The notes under the pieces: generated by a model
Seen by the model: only the letters and a program-made list of their open reading frames with translations
The model's database searches: none
Told to the model about the DNA's origin: nothing
Part shown: in pieces, positions 1-8,389 of the stretch
Numbering within the stretch: the stretch's first letter is position 1
Layout: each line of letters begins with the position of its first letter
Source of the DNA: Adhaeribacter aerolatus
GTDB lineage: Bacteria > Bacteroidota > Bacteroidia > Cytophagales > Hymenobacteraceae
Assembly (NCBI RefSeq): GCF_007991635.1
Contig: NZ_BJYS01000035.1
Span: forward strand, 1 to 35,666
Direction: 5' to 3'
Length of the DNA stretch: 35,666 bases
Program-made: the position numbers and the translations under genes

Positions 1-70
1 TAATATAACTATTTTTAAACCGATTACTTACAACGTAAAACATACCACGTAATACGTTCAACCTCACAAC

Positions 71-1405
71 ATGAAACTCTGGCAAAAAGCAACGGCAGTA
101 AAACAGGAAGTAGAAGAATTTACCGTAGGCAAAGACCGCGAACTGGATTTATTTCTGGCGCCTTTTGATGTGCTGGGTTCTCTGGCGCATACCCGCATGT
201 TGCATTCCATTAACCTGATGCCCGCCGAAGACTTAGCATTGGTACAGCGGGAATTAAAGAACATATTCCGGGAGATTCAGGAAGGTAAGTTTACGATTGA
301 AGATGGTGTGGAAGATGTGCATTCGCAGGTGGAGTTGTTGCTCACCCGCCGCATTGGCGAAGCCGGCAAAAAGATTCACAGCGGCCGTTCGCGCAACGAT
401 CAGGTGCTGCTGGATCTGAAACTGTTTATCCGAAGCCAGCTTCAGGAAACGGTGGCAGATATCCGGGAACTGTTTTATCAGTTAATATCCCTGAGCGAGG
501 AACATAAAAATAAGCTACTGCCCGGTTATACGCACCTGCAAATTGCCATGCCTTCTTCTTTTGGTTTGTGGTTCGGTGCTTATGCCGAAAGTTTGGTAGA
601 TGACCTGATTTTGCTACAGGCAGCTTATAAAATCAGCAATAAAAATCCATTGGGTTCGGCGGCCGGCTATGGTTCTTCTTTCCCGCTTAACCGCCAAATG
701 ACCACTGATTTACTTGGTTTTGATGCCTTGAACTACAATGTGGTTTACGCCCAGATGGGCCGCGGCAAAACGGAACGGAACGTGAGCAGCGCTTTAGCCT
801 CGGTGGCCGGCACCTTAGCGAAGTTGGCCATGGACGCCTGCCTGTACATGAACCAGAACTTTGGCTTTATTTCCCTGCCCGAAGAACTAACCACCGGCTC
901 CAGCATAATGCCGCACAAAAAAAATCCGGACGTATTCGAAATTATCCGGGGTAAGTGCAACAAGCTACAAGCTTTACCCAACGAGATCGCCCTTATTACG
1001 ACCAACCTTCCTTCGGGCTATCACCGCGATCTGCAGGTGGTAAAAGAGAGCTTTTTACCGGCCTTCCGGGAATTACAAAGCTGCCTCCGCATGATGACGT
1101 ACATGCTCAAAAATATTATTGTAAAAGAAAACATTCTGCAAGATAAAAAGTACAGTTACCTGTTTAGCGTAGAGGCGGTAAATAATGAAGTGCTGCAAGG
1201 CGTACCTTTCCGGGAAGCATACAAGAATGTAGGCGGCGCTATTGCCAACGGTACATTTGTGGCCCCGGATGCGGTTAACCACACACATGAAGGCAGCATT
1301 GGCAACCTGAATAATGATAATATTATTGTATTAATGAACCAGGTAATGCAGGATTTTAATTTTCAGCAGGTAATAAAAGCCCAAAACGAACTGATAGCAG
1401 ATTAA
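71..1405 (+). CDS. argH: Argininosuccinate lyase
   Basis: Cytoplasmic enzyme of arginine biosynthesis that splits argininosuccinate into arginine and fumarate. The protein has 444 residues, near the usual 450-470 of the family. Visible family motifs are SGRSRNDQ (104-111), the TH pair (154-155) carrying the usual catalytic histidine, and the fumarase/aspartase-superfamily signature GSSIMPHKKNP (276-286) with the mobile-loop catalytic serine. The ATG at 71 begins directly at the conserved N-terminal sequence; no Shine-Dalgarno is seen, as is normal in Bacteroidota. Other arg genes, if linked, would lie left of the window. The last codons form the left arm of the terminator hairpin at 1383-1423. 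Family assignment is very secure. Confidence 0.97.
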   Translation: MKLWQKATAVKQEVEEFTVGKDRELDLFLAPFDVLGSLAHTRMLHSINLMPAEDLALVQRELKNIFREIQEGKFTIEDGVEDVHSQVELLLTRRIGEAGKKIHSGRSRNDQVLLDLKLFIRSQLQETVADIRELFYQLISLSEEHKNKLLPGYTHLQIAMPSSFGLWFGAYAESLVDDLILLQAAYKISNKNPLGSAAGYGSSFPLNRQMTTDLLGFDALNYNVVYAQMGRGKTERNVSSALASVAGTLAKLAMDACLYMNQNFGFISLPEELTTGSSIMPHKKNPDVFEIIRGKCNKLQALPNEIALITTNLPSGYHRDLQVVKESFLPAFRELQSCLRMMTYMLKNIIVKENILQDKKYSYLFSVEAVNNEVLQGVPFREAYKNVGGAIANGTFVAPDAVNHTHEGSIGNLNNDNIIVLMNQVMQDFNFQQVIKAQNELIAD

Positions 1406-1423
1406 CTGCTATCAGTTCGTTTT
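1383..1423. terminator. Bidirectional hairpin terminator between argH and the glycosidase gene
   Basis: Perfect 18 bp inverted repeat (AAAACGAACTGATAGCAG and its complement, arms 1383-1400 and 1406-1423) with a 5 nt loop. The right arm ends in TTTT on the plus strand and the complement of the left arm also ends in TTTT, so it can stop transcripts from both convergent genes. The left arm lies inside argH and the argH stop codon sits in the loop. Confidence 0.85.
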
Positions 1424-1452
1424 AGCTACTTTCAATTCCGCATTAATACTCA

Positions 1453-2913
1453 TCAAATTTTAACCACCGCCAAAGCTATATCGGCTTCTATTTCAACTTC
1501 TAGTAGCGTTAAGTAATCAGCATTATTATTTTCTACTAATTGCCGCCTGGTTTCTATTCCCTGGCTGGTATTCCAGAAATAAACCATATAATTTCCTGCT
1601 TCCAGTCCGGGTATTTTAATCTCTACCTTCTCCGGGTTGCTTGGCTTGGCCACCATCCCGATTTTAAGTTTTTCTTTCCGAAGCAGCCATACAATGGCCT
1701 GGCGTGTATCGCCGCACCCAAAAACGGCCAGTGCAGGTGAGGAAACCTGTATTTCGTGGTTTAAATTGTTCCGGCGGAAATTTACCCAATTAATGTAGCG
1801 CATAAAACCGGCCAGGTGTTGCTGCGCCACGCGCATACCAGGGGTGAGCGTATGCGGGTGCCGGTTAGGCCAGCGCATGCCGCCGCCAGCTCCCCCGGAA
1901 GCCAGATGCGCCCATTGAATATGCCGGAAATATTCATCGTCAAATGGTGCGGGCAAGGTGCGGTGCAAATCTTTAAAAGCATGAATCGGTCCGTGTTCGC
2001 TGTCGAAAAATGGTTTCGGCTTCTGAATATGGTCGATGGCCTCGCGGATTAAAGCGCCGGTACAAATAGCCGGGGCAATGGTATCCTTGGGGTGGTTGAT
2101 GGTTTTGGCATCGTAAAAATGGGTCGTGGCAAAATCGAGTTGCGGGTGACGGAAAATTACGTCGGCTACATCCGGATGCTCCTGCAGCACGGGACCAAAT
2201 AAAGAAACGGTTTGCAGGTGCGTTTTACCGTACAAGCGGGTTTCGGTTTCCCGTAAATGCGTGCTTAGCTCATTAATAAAATTATAGAAGCCATCGGTGG
2301 AGTTTCCCGCATGGGCCGGGTGAATTTCGTTCCAGATATCCCAGGCAAATAAAGCGCCGCTCCCGCCCCAGCGCTTGGCCGCAAACGTTAACCGGCCTTT
2401 TATAGCAGCTAACGTATCCGGGCAAAGCACCCATTTCGAGCGACTTTTACAGGGCCCACCCTGCGCTTTATTGTATGGGTGGTGTTTCCACCGAATCCAC
2501 ATCCAGAAAGTATCGTAGGGCGTTAGTAAAATACGTAAGCCATGTTTTTCGCACAAGGCGAATAAATCGTCCCAAAGCTTTACCATATTAGGCTGAAACT
2601 TACCAACCGGCCGTTCTATGTACCGGTTTTCGGTCTGACAATATTCCAGCATAAACCGCAAACAAGTTACGCCGTGCGCGGCCAGGTAAACCAGGTGTTC
2701 TTCTACAGCGGCCATATTTTTACGCCGGAACAAACCCGCAAATTCAGGCCAGGTAATCGCATCATTCTGTCCAATGGGCGTCCAGGGGGTTCCTTCTTCG
2801 GTAATAAAATAAGGACTATCGGGCGATACCTGAATCCAGGGTAAACCGGCCTGCTTTTTTTCCAACTCCTCCTTAACTACTGCGTAGCCGGGTTCCAAAT
2901 CCTTCAATAACAT
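1453..2913 (-). CDS. Cellulase-like (GH5-like, clan A) glycoside hydrolase, no signal peptide
   Basis: A 486-residue TIM-barrel glycosidase. The clan-A acid/base glutamate is visible in WDIWNEIHP (E196) and a probable nucleophile in FFDSEHGP (E306), about 110 residues apart as expected for retaining clan-A enzymes. Residues from about 390 to the end look like a small beta-sandwich domain of the kind found behind GH5-like barrels. The N-terminus is hydrophilic and shows no signal peptide or lipobox, so the enzyme probably acts in the cytoplasm. It is the last gene of the minus-strand glycan block, 103 bp beyond the methyltransferase gene and separated from it by a hairpin at 2959-2997. Substrate cannot be read from the sequence. 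Placement within GH5 or a neighbouring family is uncertain; the clan assignment is firm. Confidence 0.8.
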   Translation of the reverse strand: MLLKDLEPGYAVVKEELEKKQAGLPWIQVSPDSPYFITEEGTPWTPIGQNDAITWPEFAGLFRRKNMAAVEEHLVYLAAHGVTCLRFMLEYCQTENRYIERPVGKFQPNMVKLWDDLFALCEKHGLRILLTPYDTFWMWIRWKHHPYNKAQGGPCKSRSKWVLCPDTLAAIKGRLTFAAKRWGGSGALFAWDIWNEIHPAHAGNSTDGFYNFINELSTHLRETETRLYGKTHLQTVSLFGPVLQEHPDVADVIFRHPQLDFATTHFYDAKTINHPKDTIAPAICTGALIREAIDHIQKPKPFFDSEHGPIHAFKDLHRTLPAPFDDEYFRHIQWAHLASGGAGGGMRWPNRHPHTLTPGMRVAQQHLAGFMRYINWVNFRRNNLNHEIQVSSPALAVFGCGDTRQAIVWLLRKEKLKIGMVAKPSNPEKVEIKIPGLEAGNYMVYFWNTSQGIETRRQLVENNNADYLTLLEVEIEADIALAVVKI

Positions 2914-2958
2914 AAAACTGAAAAACTAAATATTCTTAATCTTTAATCAAGCAATACA

Positions 2959-2997
2959 AGGCAGCTATTTAATCTTACCCGGATTAAATAGCTGCCT
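2959..2997 (-). terminator. Hairpin terminator after the methyltransferase gene
   Basis: Perfect 16 bp inverted repeat (AGGCAGCTATTTAATC and its complement; arms 2959-2974 and 2982-2997) with a 7 nt loop, 19 bp past the stop codon of the minus-strand methyltransferase gene. The minus-strand sequence after the stem is T-rich (TTGTATTG) but has no long U-tract. Confidence 0.7.
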
Positions 2998-3016
2998 AAA
3001 AAATTCAAATAATGAA

Positions 3017-3838
3017 TCAGCGGGTTAATGTGCGGTTCTTGTTTTCGACTTTAGCTTCCACTTCCTGCGACCAGTTTTGCCCGGTAGCCGATAAATATTC
3101 GGATTTGTTCCAGGTATGAACCGGGTTTTGGCTAGTTGGGTCCGGCACACAGAGGTAAATTTCGTGAGCGGGCTGCCCGGTAATTTTAAGGCCGCAGGAT
3201 TCGAGCATTCCTACAATACAGGCGTGGTTGGGTGCCCACCAATTGGTCACATCGCCGGCTAACCGGTGCTGAATAAAAGCCATAACGGGCCAGCCCGGTT
3301 CCAACATTTTTTCGCGGTCGTTAATATCCAAATCTTTGGGTATCTCCAGCTTCTCCTCGCCCGGCATGGTCAGGGTCTGAAACACCATTAGTTTCTTTAA
3401 TTTTTGGGTTAGAATATCGAGCGAAAGCAGCGGATAACGCAAATGATACAGCACGCCCATGTACCAGATTAAATCAAACTCCTGGTCCAGTTGGGCCACA
3501 TCGTAAACCTGCATCTGCCGGAAATCTATCCGGTTTTCAAAACCAAACTGCCTGGCCACCCATTCGGCTTGCCGGAGGTAATGCGGATCCACGTCGATGC
3601 CTAACACCTGGGCACCTCTTTTCGCCAGTTCAATGGTATAATAGCCGGCATTACATCCTACATCCAGCACCCGCCACCCCGTTAAATCAGTTGGAATATA
3701 CGGGGCGATATCCTGCCATTTAAAGGCCGGAAAATCACCGAAAGCATGGTTGGGTGCGGTTTGGGTGCCATCGGGTAAATGAATATTATGAAACCAGGGA
3801 CCTAATTGTTCAATTTCCTGCCGGGTTGTGTCTTTCAT
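3017..3838 (-). CDS. SAM-dependent methyltransferase, CmoB/DUF1698-like, glycosyltransferase-associated
   Basis: A 273-residue class I methyltransferase. Motif I is VLDVGCNAGYY (57-67), followed by the acidic end of strand beta-2 in GIDVDP (80-85) and DLIWYMGVLYHLRYP further on, the pattern of the CmoB/DUF1698-type fold. True tRNA-modifying CmoB needs a carboxy-SAM-binding context and usually sits near cmoA. Here the gene lies between glycosyltransferase and glycosidase genes, so a sugar or glycan hydroxyl is a more likely acceptor; this is inference. A small family of such glycosyltransferase-associated methyltransferases exists (I recall it as the Rta_06860 type, not verified). The gene is separated from the upstream CgeB gene by a hairpin and may have its own promoter in the short AT-rich gap 3839-3866. 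Confidence 0.8.
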   Translation of the reverse strand: MKDTTRQEIEQLGPWFHNIHLPDGTQTAPNHAFGDFPAFKWQDIAPYIPTDLTGWRVLDVGCNAGYYTIELAKRGAQVLGIDVDPHYLRQAEWVARQFGFENRIDFRQMQVYDVAQLDQEFDLIWYMGVLYHLRYPLLSLDILTQKLKKLMVFQTLTMPGEEKLEIPKDLDINDREKMLEPGWPVMAFIQHRLAGDVTNWWAPNHACIVGMLESCGLKITGQPAHEIYLCVPDPTSQNPVHTWNKSEYLSATGQNWSQEVEAKVENKNRTLTR

Positions 3839-3866
3839 GAATATTTTTTTGGATTTATAAATAAAA

Positions 3867-3912
3867 GGCAGAAGTTATACCTGCACTTTGCAAAACAGGT
3901 TTTACTTCTGCC
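3867..3912 (-). terminator. Hairpin terminator closing the glycosyltransferase run
   Basis: Inverted repeat with arms 3867-3883 and 3896-3912 (15 of 17 positions pair, GGCAGAAGT/ACTTCTGCC at the base) and a 12 nt loop. On the minus strand the stem is followed by TTTTATTTATAA, a reasonable U-tract. It lies 15 bp past the stop codon of the third CgeB-like gene. Confidence 0.75.
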
Positions 3913-3927
3913 CCTTTTGGGTAATAT

Positions 3928-5025
3928 TTAGTTTTTTATACTAAGCGCTCCTTGCAGTTCCCGTACGTAGTTTTCTACTTCCAATGCCCGGTGGGCAGCG
4001 GTATGGTGCGCTAAAACTTTTTGCCGGGCTTTTTCGCCTATGGTTTGGCGTTCGGTTTCGAAAATATCCTGTAAATAACTTAAAGTTTCCTGCGCACTCC
4101 GGGAGATTAATATTTCGGAACCGAAGGTAAATAAAGTATTCAGGCCATCCCAATAATCGCTGATAATTGGTGTGCCACAGGCGGCAGCTTCAAATAAACG
4201 TACACTCGGCGAATAGCCGGCCAGAATCATATCCTGCCGGGTAATATTTTGGGTAAACCGCTGCTGGTTATAAAACTGCCGATGCTCGGCGGGCGGCAAA
4301 TGATGAATATATTGCGTGTTGGCCGGCCATTGCACCGAAGCCGGATACTGCGGACCAGCCACTACAAATTTCCCTTTGGGCCACTGTCGGGCGGCATCCA
4401 GCATCAGCTTTTCTAAGGGTGGCTGCCGATCATCGCTGTAAGTACCCAGGTAACCTAAATCCCATTGAATTTCCTGTTCTTCCGGGTAATACAATTCCGG
4501 ATCGAAAGAGCAATAAAGCGGCCGGGCCATCGGCGAACCAAATTCTTTTTCTAAAACTTCCAACGTGGGGCCACCGGTAAAAGATAAATACAAGTCGTAC
4601 TGCGGAATTAAGCTGGGATGCAGGTACTCGTAATCTTCGCGCCGGAGTTTGGCCAGCGTAACGGGTGTATCGATATCGTAAAAAGCTTTAATGCCTTGGG
4701 CCGTTTGATTAACCCACTGCCCTACCGTTACGCCTTCCGGCACGTAAGAACCCACAATCACCAAATCGGCATCGCGTACTTGTTCGGTAAACCGCGCTTT
4801 TAAATCTTCGAGTGATTGGTATAGTTCCGTGGTGCAATATTCCGAGTTAACCAGGTCCCGGTTAGAAGCGTACCAGGGTACATCGCGTTCCAGAAATAAT
4901 ACCTGGTGCCCGCGGGCAGCCAGTTCCCGCACCAATCCCCGGAAGGTAGTAGCGTGCCCATTTCCCCAGGAAGAAGTAATGGATAAGCCCAGGATAACAA
5001 TATTTAAAGGATTACTTTGGGTCAT
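3928..5025 (-). CDS. CgeB-like glycosyltransferase (third in the tandem)
   Basis: A 365-residue GT-B-type glycosyltransferase of the CgeB family. The N-terminal domain opens with a short beta strand and the motif NGHATTFRGLVRELAARGH (22-40). It also carries DIDTPVTLAKL (117-127) and PQYDLYLSFTGGP (141-153), characteristic of this group. The C-terminal nucleotide-sugar domain shows SPSVRLFEAAACGTPIISDYW (272-292, written here as two overlapping blocks: SPSVRLFEAA and ACGTPIISDYW), the expected E-containing donor site. No signal peptide or membrane segment. It overlaps the preceding gene by 4 bp (ATGA type), which implies translational coupling. It is close kin to the gene at 5022-6128 and more distant from 6118-7251. 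CgeB itself is known from Bacillus spore-coat maturation; donor and acceptor here are unknown. Confidence 0.82.
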   Translation of the reverse strand: MTQSNPLNIVILGLSITSSWGNGHATTFRGLVRELAARGHQVLFLERDVPWYASNRDLVNSEYCTTELYQSLEDLKARFTEQVRDADLVIVGSYVPEGVTVGQWVNQTAQGIKAFYDIDTPVTLAKLRREDYEYLHPSLIPQYDLYLSFTGGPTLEVLEKEFGSPMARPLYCSFDPELYYPEEQEIQWDLGYLGTYSDDRQPPLEKLMLDAARQWPKGKFVVAGPQYPASVQWPANTQYIHHLPPAEHRQFYNQQRFTQNITRQDMILAGYSPSVRLFEAAACGTPIISDYWDGLNTLFTFGSEILISRSAQETLSYLQDIFETERQTIGEKARQKVLAHHTAAHRALEVENYVRELQGALSIKN

Positions 5026-6128
5026 ACCAGTTCCTCCGGACGTTTGGCGATTTTAGTGTATAACAGCTTTTCCAGTTGGTCCGCGCGGTGGTCGTAGGTA
5101 TGCGCAGCCAGCACTTTTCTGTAAGCCGCTTGGCCAATGGCTTTGGCTTTTTCATCGGTAAGTTCGGCCATAATTTGCGCTACTTCCTCCCCATCGCGGG
5201 CCACTAATATTTCGGTATCCGGCTGAAAGAAAAAGTCGATACCTTCCCAGTAGTCGGTTATAATACAGGCGGCGGCGCCGGCCGCTTCAAATACCCGGGT
5301 GGCCGGCGAAAAACCATAACGGGCCATGCTTTCGCGGCTAATATTTAAAACGGCTTTGGGCGTACAGTTAAAGGCATTGTGATCCTGGGTATACACGTGG
5401 CCAATGTAATTAATATTACTACTCATGGGTTTATCTCCCCAGCCACTGCCACCAATTATAAATTTGTTTCCCGGCAATTGAGCGGCAACATTCAGAAAAA
5501 ATTGTTCTACGCGGGCTTCGCGGTCGGGCAAGCGGTTGCCCAAAAAAGCCAGATCGCAGGTAAAACGCGGATTGGGTTCTAACGGAAAATGGGTAGCGGT
5601 ATCGAGGGCGTTATAAATCGGCACACATTGTCGCGCACCCAACGCTTCGTAAGCCTGTACTACAGGGTCGCCGCCGCCGTAAGTTAATATTAAATCGTAC
5701 TGCGGAATAAGCGGCCGGAAAGGATCCTGCGGATTATGCTGTACCCTGTCTAAAGTGGCCGGGGCATCCACATCCCAGAATACCACCATCCGCTCGGGCG
5801 TTTGCAACTTCAGCACCTCGGCTTCCAAGAGTTCATCAAATACCCCTACCCCGCTGGCTTTTACCACTAAGTCGGCATCGGTAGCCTTTTCCAGCACTTT
5901 ATAAACGGCTTCTTCGGTGGCCGGGTAAACCACTACTTTGGCCCAATCGGGATCGGGTATGTCGCGATGTTCCTGCCGCTGATAAGCATCCGGTTCGTAA
6001 AAAGTGACCTGGTGCCCCCGTGCATGTAACGCCCGCACCATACCGCGGTAATAAGTAGCTGCCCCATTCCAATATGCCGAAACCAGGCTGGAGCCGAAAA
6101 AAGCAATTTTCAGTTTTTTATTTTTCAT
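5022..6128 (-). CDS. CgeB-like glycosyltransferase (second in the tandem)
   Basis: A 368-residue CgeB-family GT-B enzyme. Visible blocks are AYWNGAATYYRGMVRAL (18-34), DVDAPATLDRV (119-129), PQYDLILTYGGGDP (142-155) and the donor-site region SPATRVFEAAG...IITDYWEG (274-296). In the donor block the usual small-residue CG pair is replaced by AA (GAAACII), a mild departure from its neighbour. The protein is soluble. It overlaps the upstream CgeB gene by 11 bp and the downstream one by 4 bp, so the three are almost certainly translated from one mRNA. Acceptor and donor are unknown; tandem paralogues suggest that each adds a different residue of one glycan (inference). Confidence 0.82.
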   Translation of the reverse strand: MKNKKLKIAFFGSSLVSAYWNGAATYYRGMVRALHARGHQVTFYEPDAYQRQEHRDIPDPDWAKVVVYPATEEAVYKVLEKATDADLVVKASGVGVFDELLEAEVLKLQTPERMVVFWDVDAPATLDRVQHNPQDPFRPLIPQYDLILTYGGGDPVVQAYEALGARQCVPIYNALDTATHFPLEPNPRFTCDLAFLGNRLPDREARVEQFFLNVAAQLPGNKFIIGGSGWGDKPMSSNINYIGHVYTQDHNAFNCTPKAVLNISRESMARYGFSPATRVFEAAGAAACIITDYWEGIDFFFQPDTEILVARDGEEVAQIMAELTDEKAKAIGQAAYRKVLAAHTYDHRADQLEKLLYTKIAKRPEELV

Positions 6129-7251
6129 CCGTAATTTCTGCGTTTAAGTAGATTTTGGAGTTAACTATACCCAATTCAGAACAAACCTGCTCCAACTCGT
6201 TTACCCGGTGGCGGCACGTGTGGCGCTGCCGGATGGTCTGTAAGCCATGCTGCACTAGTTCTTCGGCTATTTCGGGTTCGTTTATTATAGCACGGAGGTG
6301 TTTTTTCATTTCTTCGCCGTTTTGGGCAACCAGAAAATCCTTGCCGGGGGTAAATAAGTTTTCGGCATCTTCCCAGGGGGAGGATATCAGCGGAATGCCG
6401 CAGCTAAGGGCTTCGAACGGGCGAATCGTAGGAATACCGGGTAAAGCTTCGACGTAAGGCCGGCGCGGCACGTGCACCGTAACTTTGTATTTGGCGAAAA
6501 CTTCGGGGGCCTTGTAATTGGGCAGCCAGCCGCCGTATTCAATACCCGCCTCGGCCAGCGATTTTAGCGCGTGTTGCGGGTAGCGCACGCCGTATATTTT
6601 CGCTTTCAGGCCTAGTTCCTTTACCGGGTTTATCAAAAATTCGTGGAGTTCAGCGGTCCGCTCTTCGTCGCCCCAGTTGCCCACCCAAACCAAATCACCT
6701 TCCAGCTCACCTTTTTCGTGCGGGTAAAACACCGAATCATCAGCGGCTTCGTGCCAGGTCCAGGCTTTTCGGGTCCAGTTTTCTTTCAAATATATTTGCC
6801 GGATTACCTCGCCAAAGGCCAACACGCCATCGTAATGCTGCAAATCGTACTGCGCCATGCTGGCTTTTTCGGTTACGGCGCGGTGGTGGGTATCGTGGAA
6901 AATTAATTTATAATCCTTATTTATATGGTGCTGCCCTATTCTTTTAACCAAATCGTGGTCGTTCCATTCGTGCACCAGCACCAAATCGGCACCTGCTAAA
7001 ACTGCATCCAGGTTCAGGCTTTCCAGGTTATAAAAGTTAGTTTCCAGGCCTGGATAATATTCCTGTAGTTCCTGGATTTTTTCTTCTCCGTAATCCTTAA
7101 CAAGGTTTTGCAAACTCCAGCCCTGCTCCGGTTCAAACATCTGCACTTCGTGGCCGCGCTGCTTTAATTCCTGCACAATGCCCCGCAAAAAATGCGCGTT
7201 CCCGTGGTTCCAGTCCGACAGCAGGGAATGGTAAAACATTACTATTTTCAT
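6118..7251 (-). CDS. CgeB-like glycosyltransferase (first in the tandem)
   Basis: A 377-residue GT-B glycosyltransferase. The N-terminal block is SDWNHGNAHFLRGIVQELKQ (12-31) and the C-terminal donor block is PTIRPFEALSCGIPLISSPW (274-293). Unlike its two downstream paralogues it lacks the DxDxPxTL motif, having FHDTHHRAV at the matching place (118-126), so it belongs to a separate branch and probably uses a different acceptor. No transmembrane segment or signal peptide. It starts 7 bp after the GT4 gene and overlaps the next CgeB gene by 11 bp, which supports co-translation in one operon. Confidence 0.82.
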   Translation of the reverse strand: MKIVMFYHSLLSDWNHGNAHFLRGIVQELKQRGHEVQMFEPEQGWSLQNLVKDYGEEKIQELQEYYPGLETNFYNLESLNLDAVLAGADLVLVHEWNDHDLVKRIGQHHINKDYKLIFHDTHHRAVTEKASMAQYDLQHYDGVLAFGEVIRQIYLKENWTRKAWTWHEAADDSVFYPHEKGELEGDLVWVGNWGDEERTAELHEFLINPVKELGLKAKIYGVRYPQHALKSLAEAGIEYGGWLPNYKAPEVFAKYKVTVHVPRRPYVEALPGIPTIRPFEALSCGIPLISSPWEDAENLFTPGKDFLVAQNGEEMKKHLRAIINEPEIAEELVQHGLQTIRQRHTCRHRVNELEQVCSELGIVNSKIYLNAEITDEK

Positions 7252-7258
7252 AGTTTTT

Positions 7259-8389
7259 TCAGCTAAATATTTCTTCTGATGATTGTTGGTGGATGGTTGC
7301 GGTTTGTAACAGGTGGTAAGCCCGCCGATAATCGTAAGCCGTTTGTTTCGTGCTGTAACCCAAACCTTGTTGCATGGCCCGGAAACTCATTATGTTCCGG
7401 ATAAATTCATCCTGAATTAATTTAGAAATAGCCGTGGTTAAATCACCGGCATTATCAGTATTCACGTAAGTAGCCGCAGTTCCCCAGATTTCCCGCTGGG
7501 TAGGTATATCGCCCACCACCAAGGCACAACCCGATAAAGCAGCCTCCAGAATGGCTAAACCAAATGGTTCGTATTTAACCGGCAAACAAAATATGGCTGC
7601 CCGGCTTAACCAGTCTATTATTTCGGATTCGGAGAGAACCCCTAAAAAGTGGACGTTGGGCAACTCCAGAATGTGGCCAGTTACGGGGTGGCGGGCATCG
7701 CCGGCAATATACACCGGCCAGTCTAAATTAGCGCCGGCTTGGGCTAGTAAGGAAATATTTTTAGCCTCGTCCCATACCCGGCCCATGCTAAACACAAAAG
7801 GCTCTTTGTGCGCGTATTTAAACTTAGCCGTATCCTGCCCATTATAAATTACCTGGCTTTGCTGAAATGGCCCGTACAATTCCCGGGCTTCCTGCAGCAT
7901 GGCGGCGGTTGGCGCTATTACCAGGTCGGCCGCTTGCAAGCCCTCGGCCACTACTTTCTGGTATTTAGCCCAATCAGCCGGCGCGGTTTTCCCTTTTACC
8001 GCCTGCCACCATGAACTTACGCACGAATGCACCACCATCACCACCGGTTTGCCCCAATTCAGGTTACCATGGCAGAAATTATTCAGGTGAATAATATCGG
8101 GTTGAAATTCCTGGTTTATTTGCAACAACCAGTCTCCGGCTGCTTTTAAATCTTCCCAGGGGTTATCCATCCATTCCAGTTTGTAGTTGCTTTCGTAAAG
8201 GGTTACCTGGGGCAAAGCGGCTACTTGTTCCCGCTGCCGAAAGCTTAGGTTATGTCCCATGGTAGCCAGCGCCACCTGCATGCCAAAGGGTTCCAGCGCT
8301 TTAATTAATTCTAATGTGTAAGTCCAGACACCGCCCATTGTATCGGCGGTCATGAGTATCCGGGAAGGCATTCTTTTTTTATTTTCCAT
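7259..8389 (-). CDS. Glycosyltransferase family 4 (GT4)
   Basis: A 376-residue retaining GT-B glycosyltransferase. The N-terminal domain begins ILMTADTMGGVWTYTLEL (11-28), the glycine-rich acceptor-side loop of GT4 enzymes. The C-terminal domain carries FSMGRVWDEAKN (200-211) and the EX7E donor motif EPFGLAILE (274-282). No membrane segment. The ATG overlaps the end of the oxidoreductase gene by 11 bp and the next glycosyltransferase starts 7 bp further on. This is the only GT4 in the block; the other three transferases are CgeB-like. Sugar specificity cannot be deduced. Confidence 0.88.
   Translation of the reverse strand: MENKKRMPSRILMTADTMGGVWTYTLELIKALEPFGMQVALATMGHNLSFRQREQVAALPQVTLYESNYKLEWMDNPWEDLKAAGDWLLQINQEFQPDIIHLNNFCHGNLNWGKPVVMVVHSCVSSWWQAVKGKTAPADWAKYQKVVAEGLQAADLVIAPTAAMLQEARELYGPFQQSQVIYNGQDTAKFKYAHKEPFVFSMGRVWDEAKNISLLAQAGANLDWPVYIAGDARHPVTGHILELPNVHFLGVLSESEIIDWLSRAAIFCLPVKYEPFGLAILEAALSGCALVVGDIPTQREIWGTAATYVNTDNAGDLTTAISKLIQDEFIRNIMSFRAMQQGLGYSTKQTAYDYRRAYHLLQTATIHQQSSEEIFS

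Noticed and set aside
745-1288. Open frames on the minus strand inside argH
   Set aside because: They are antisense to a conserved enzyme and their translations show no protein-like features.
1816-2052. Plus-strand open frame opposite the glycosidase gene
   Set aside because: Shadow of the real minus-strand gene; no motif and no plausible start context.
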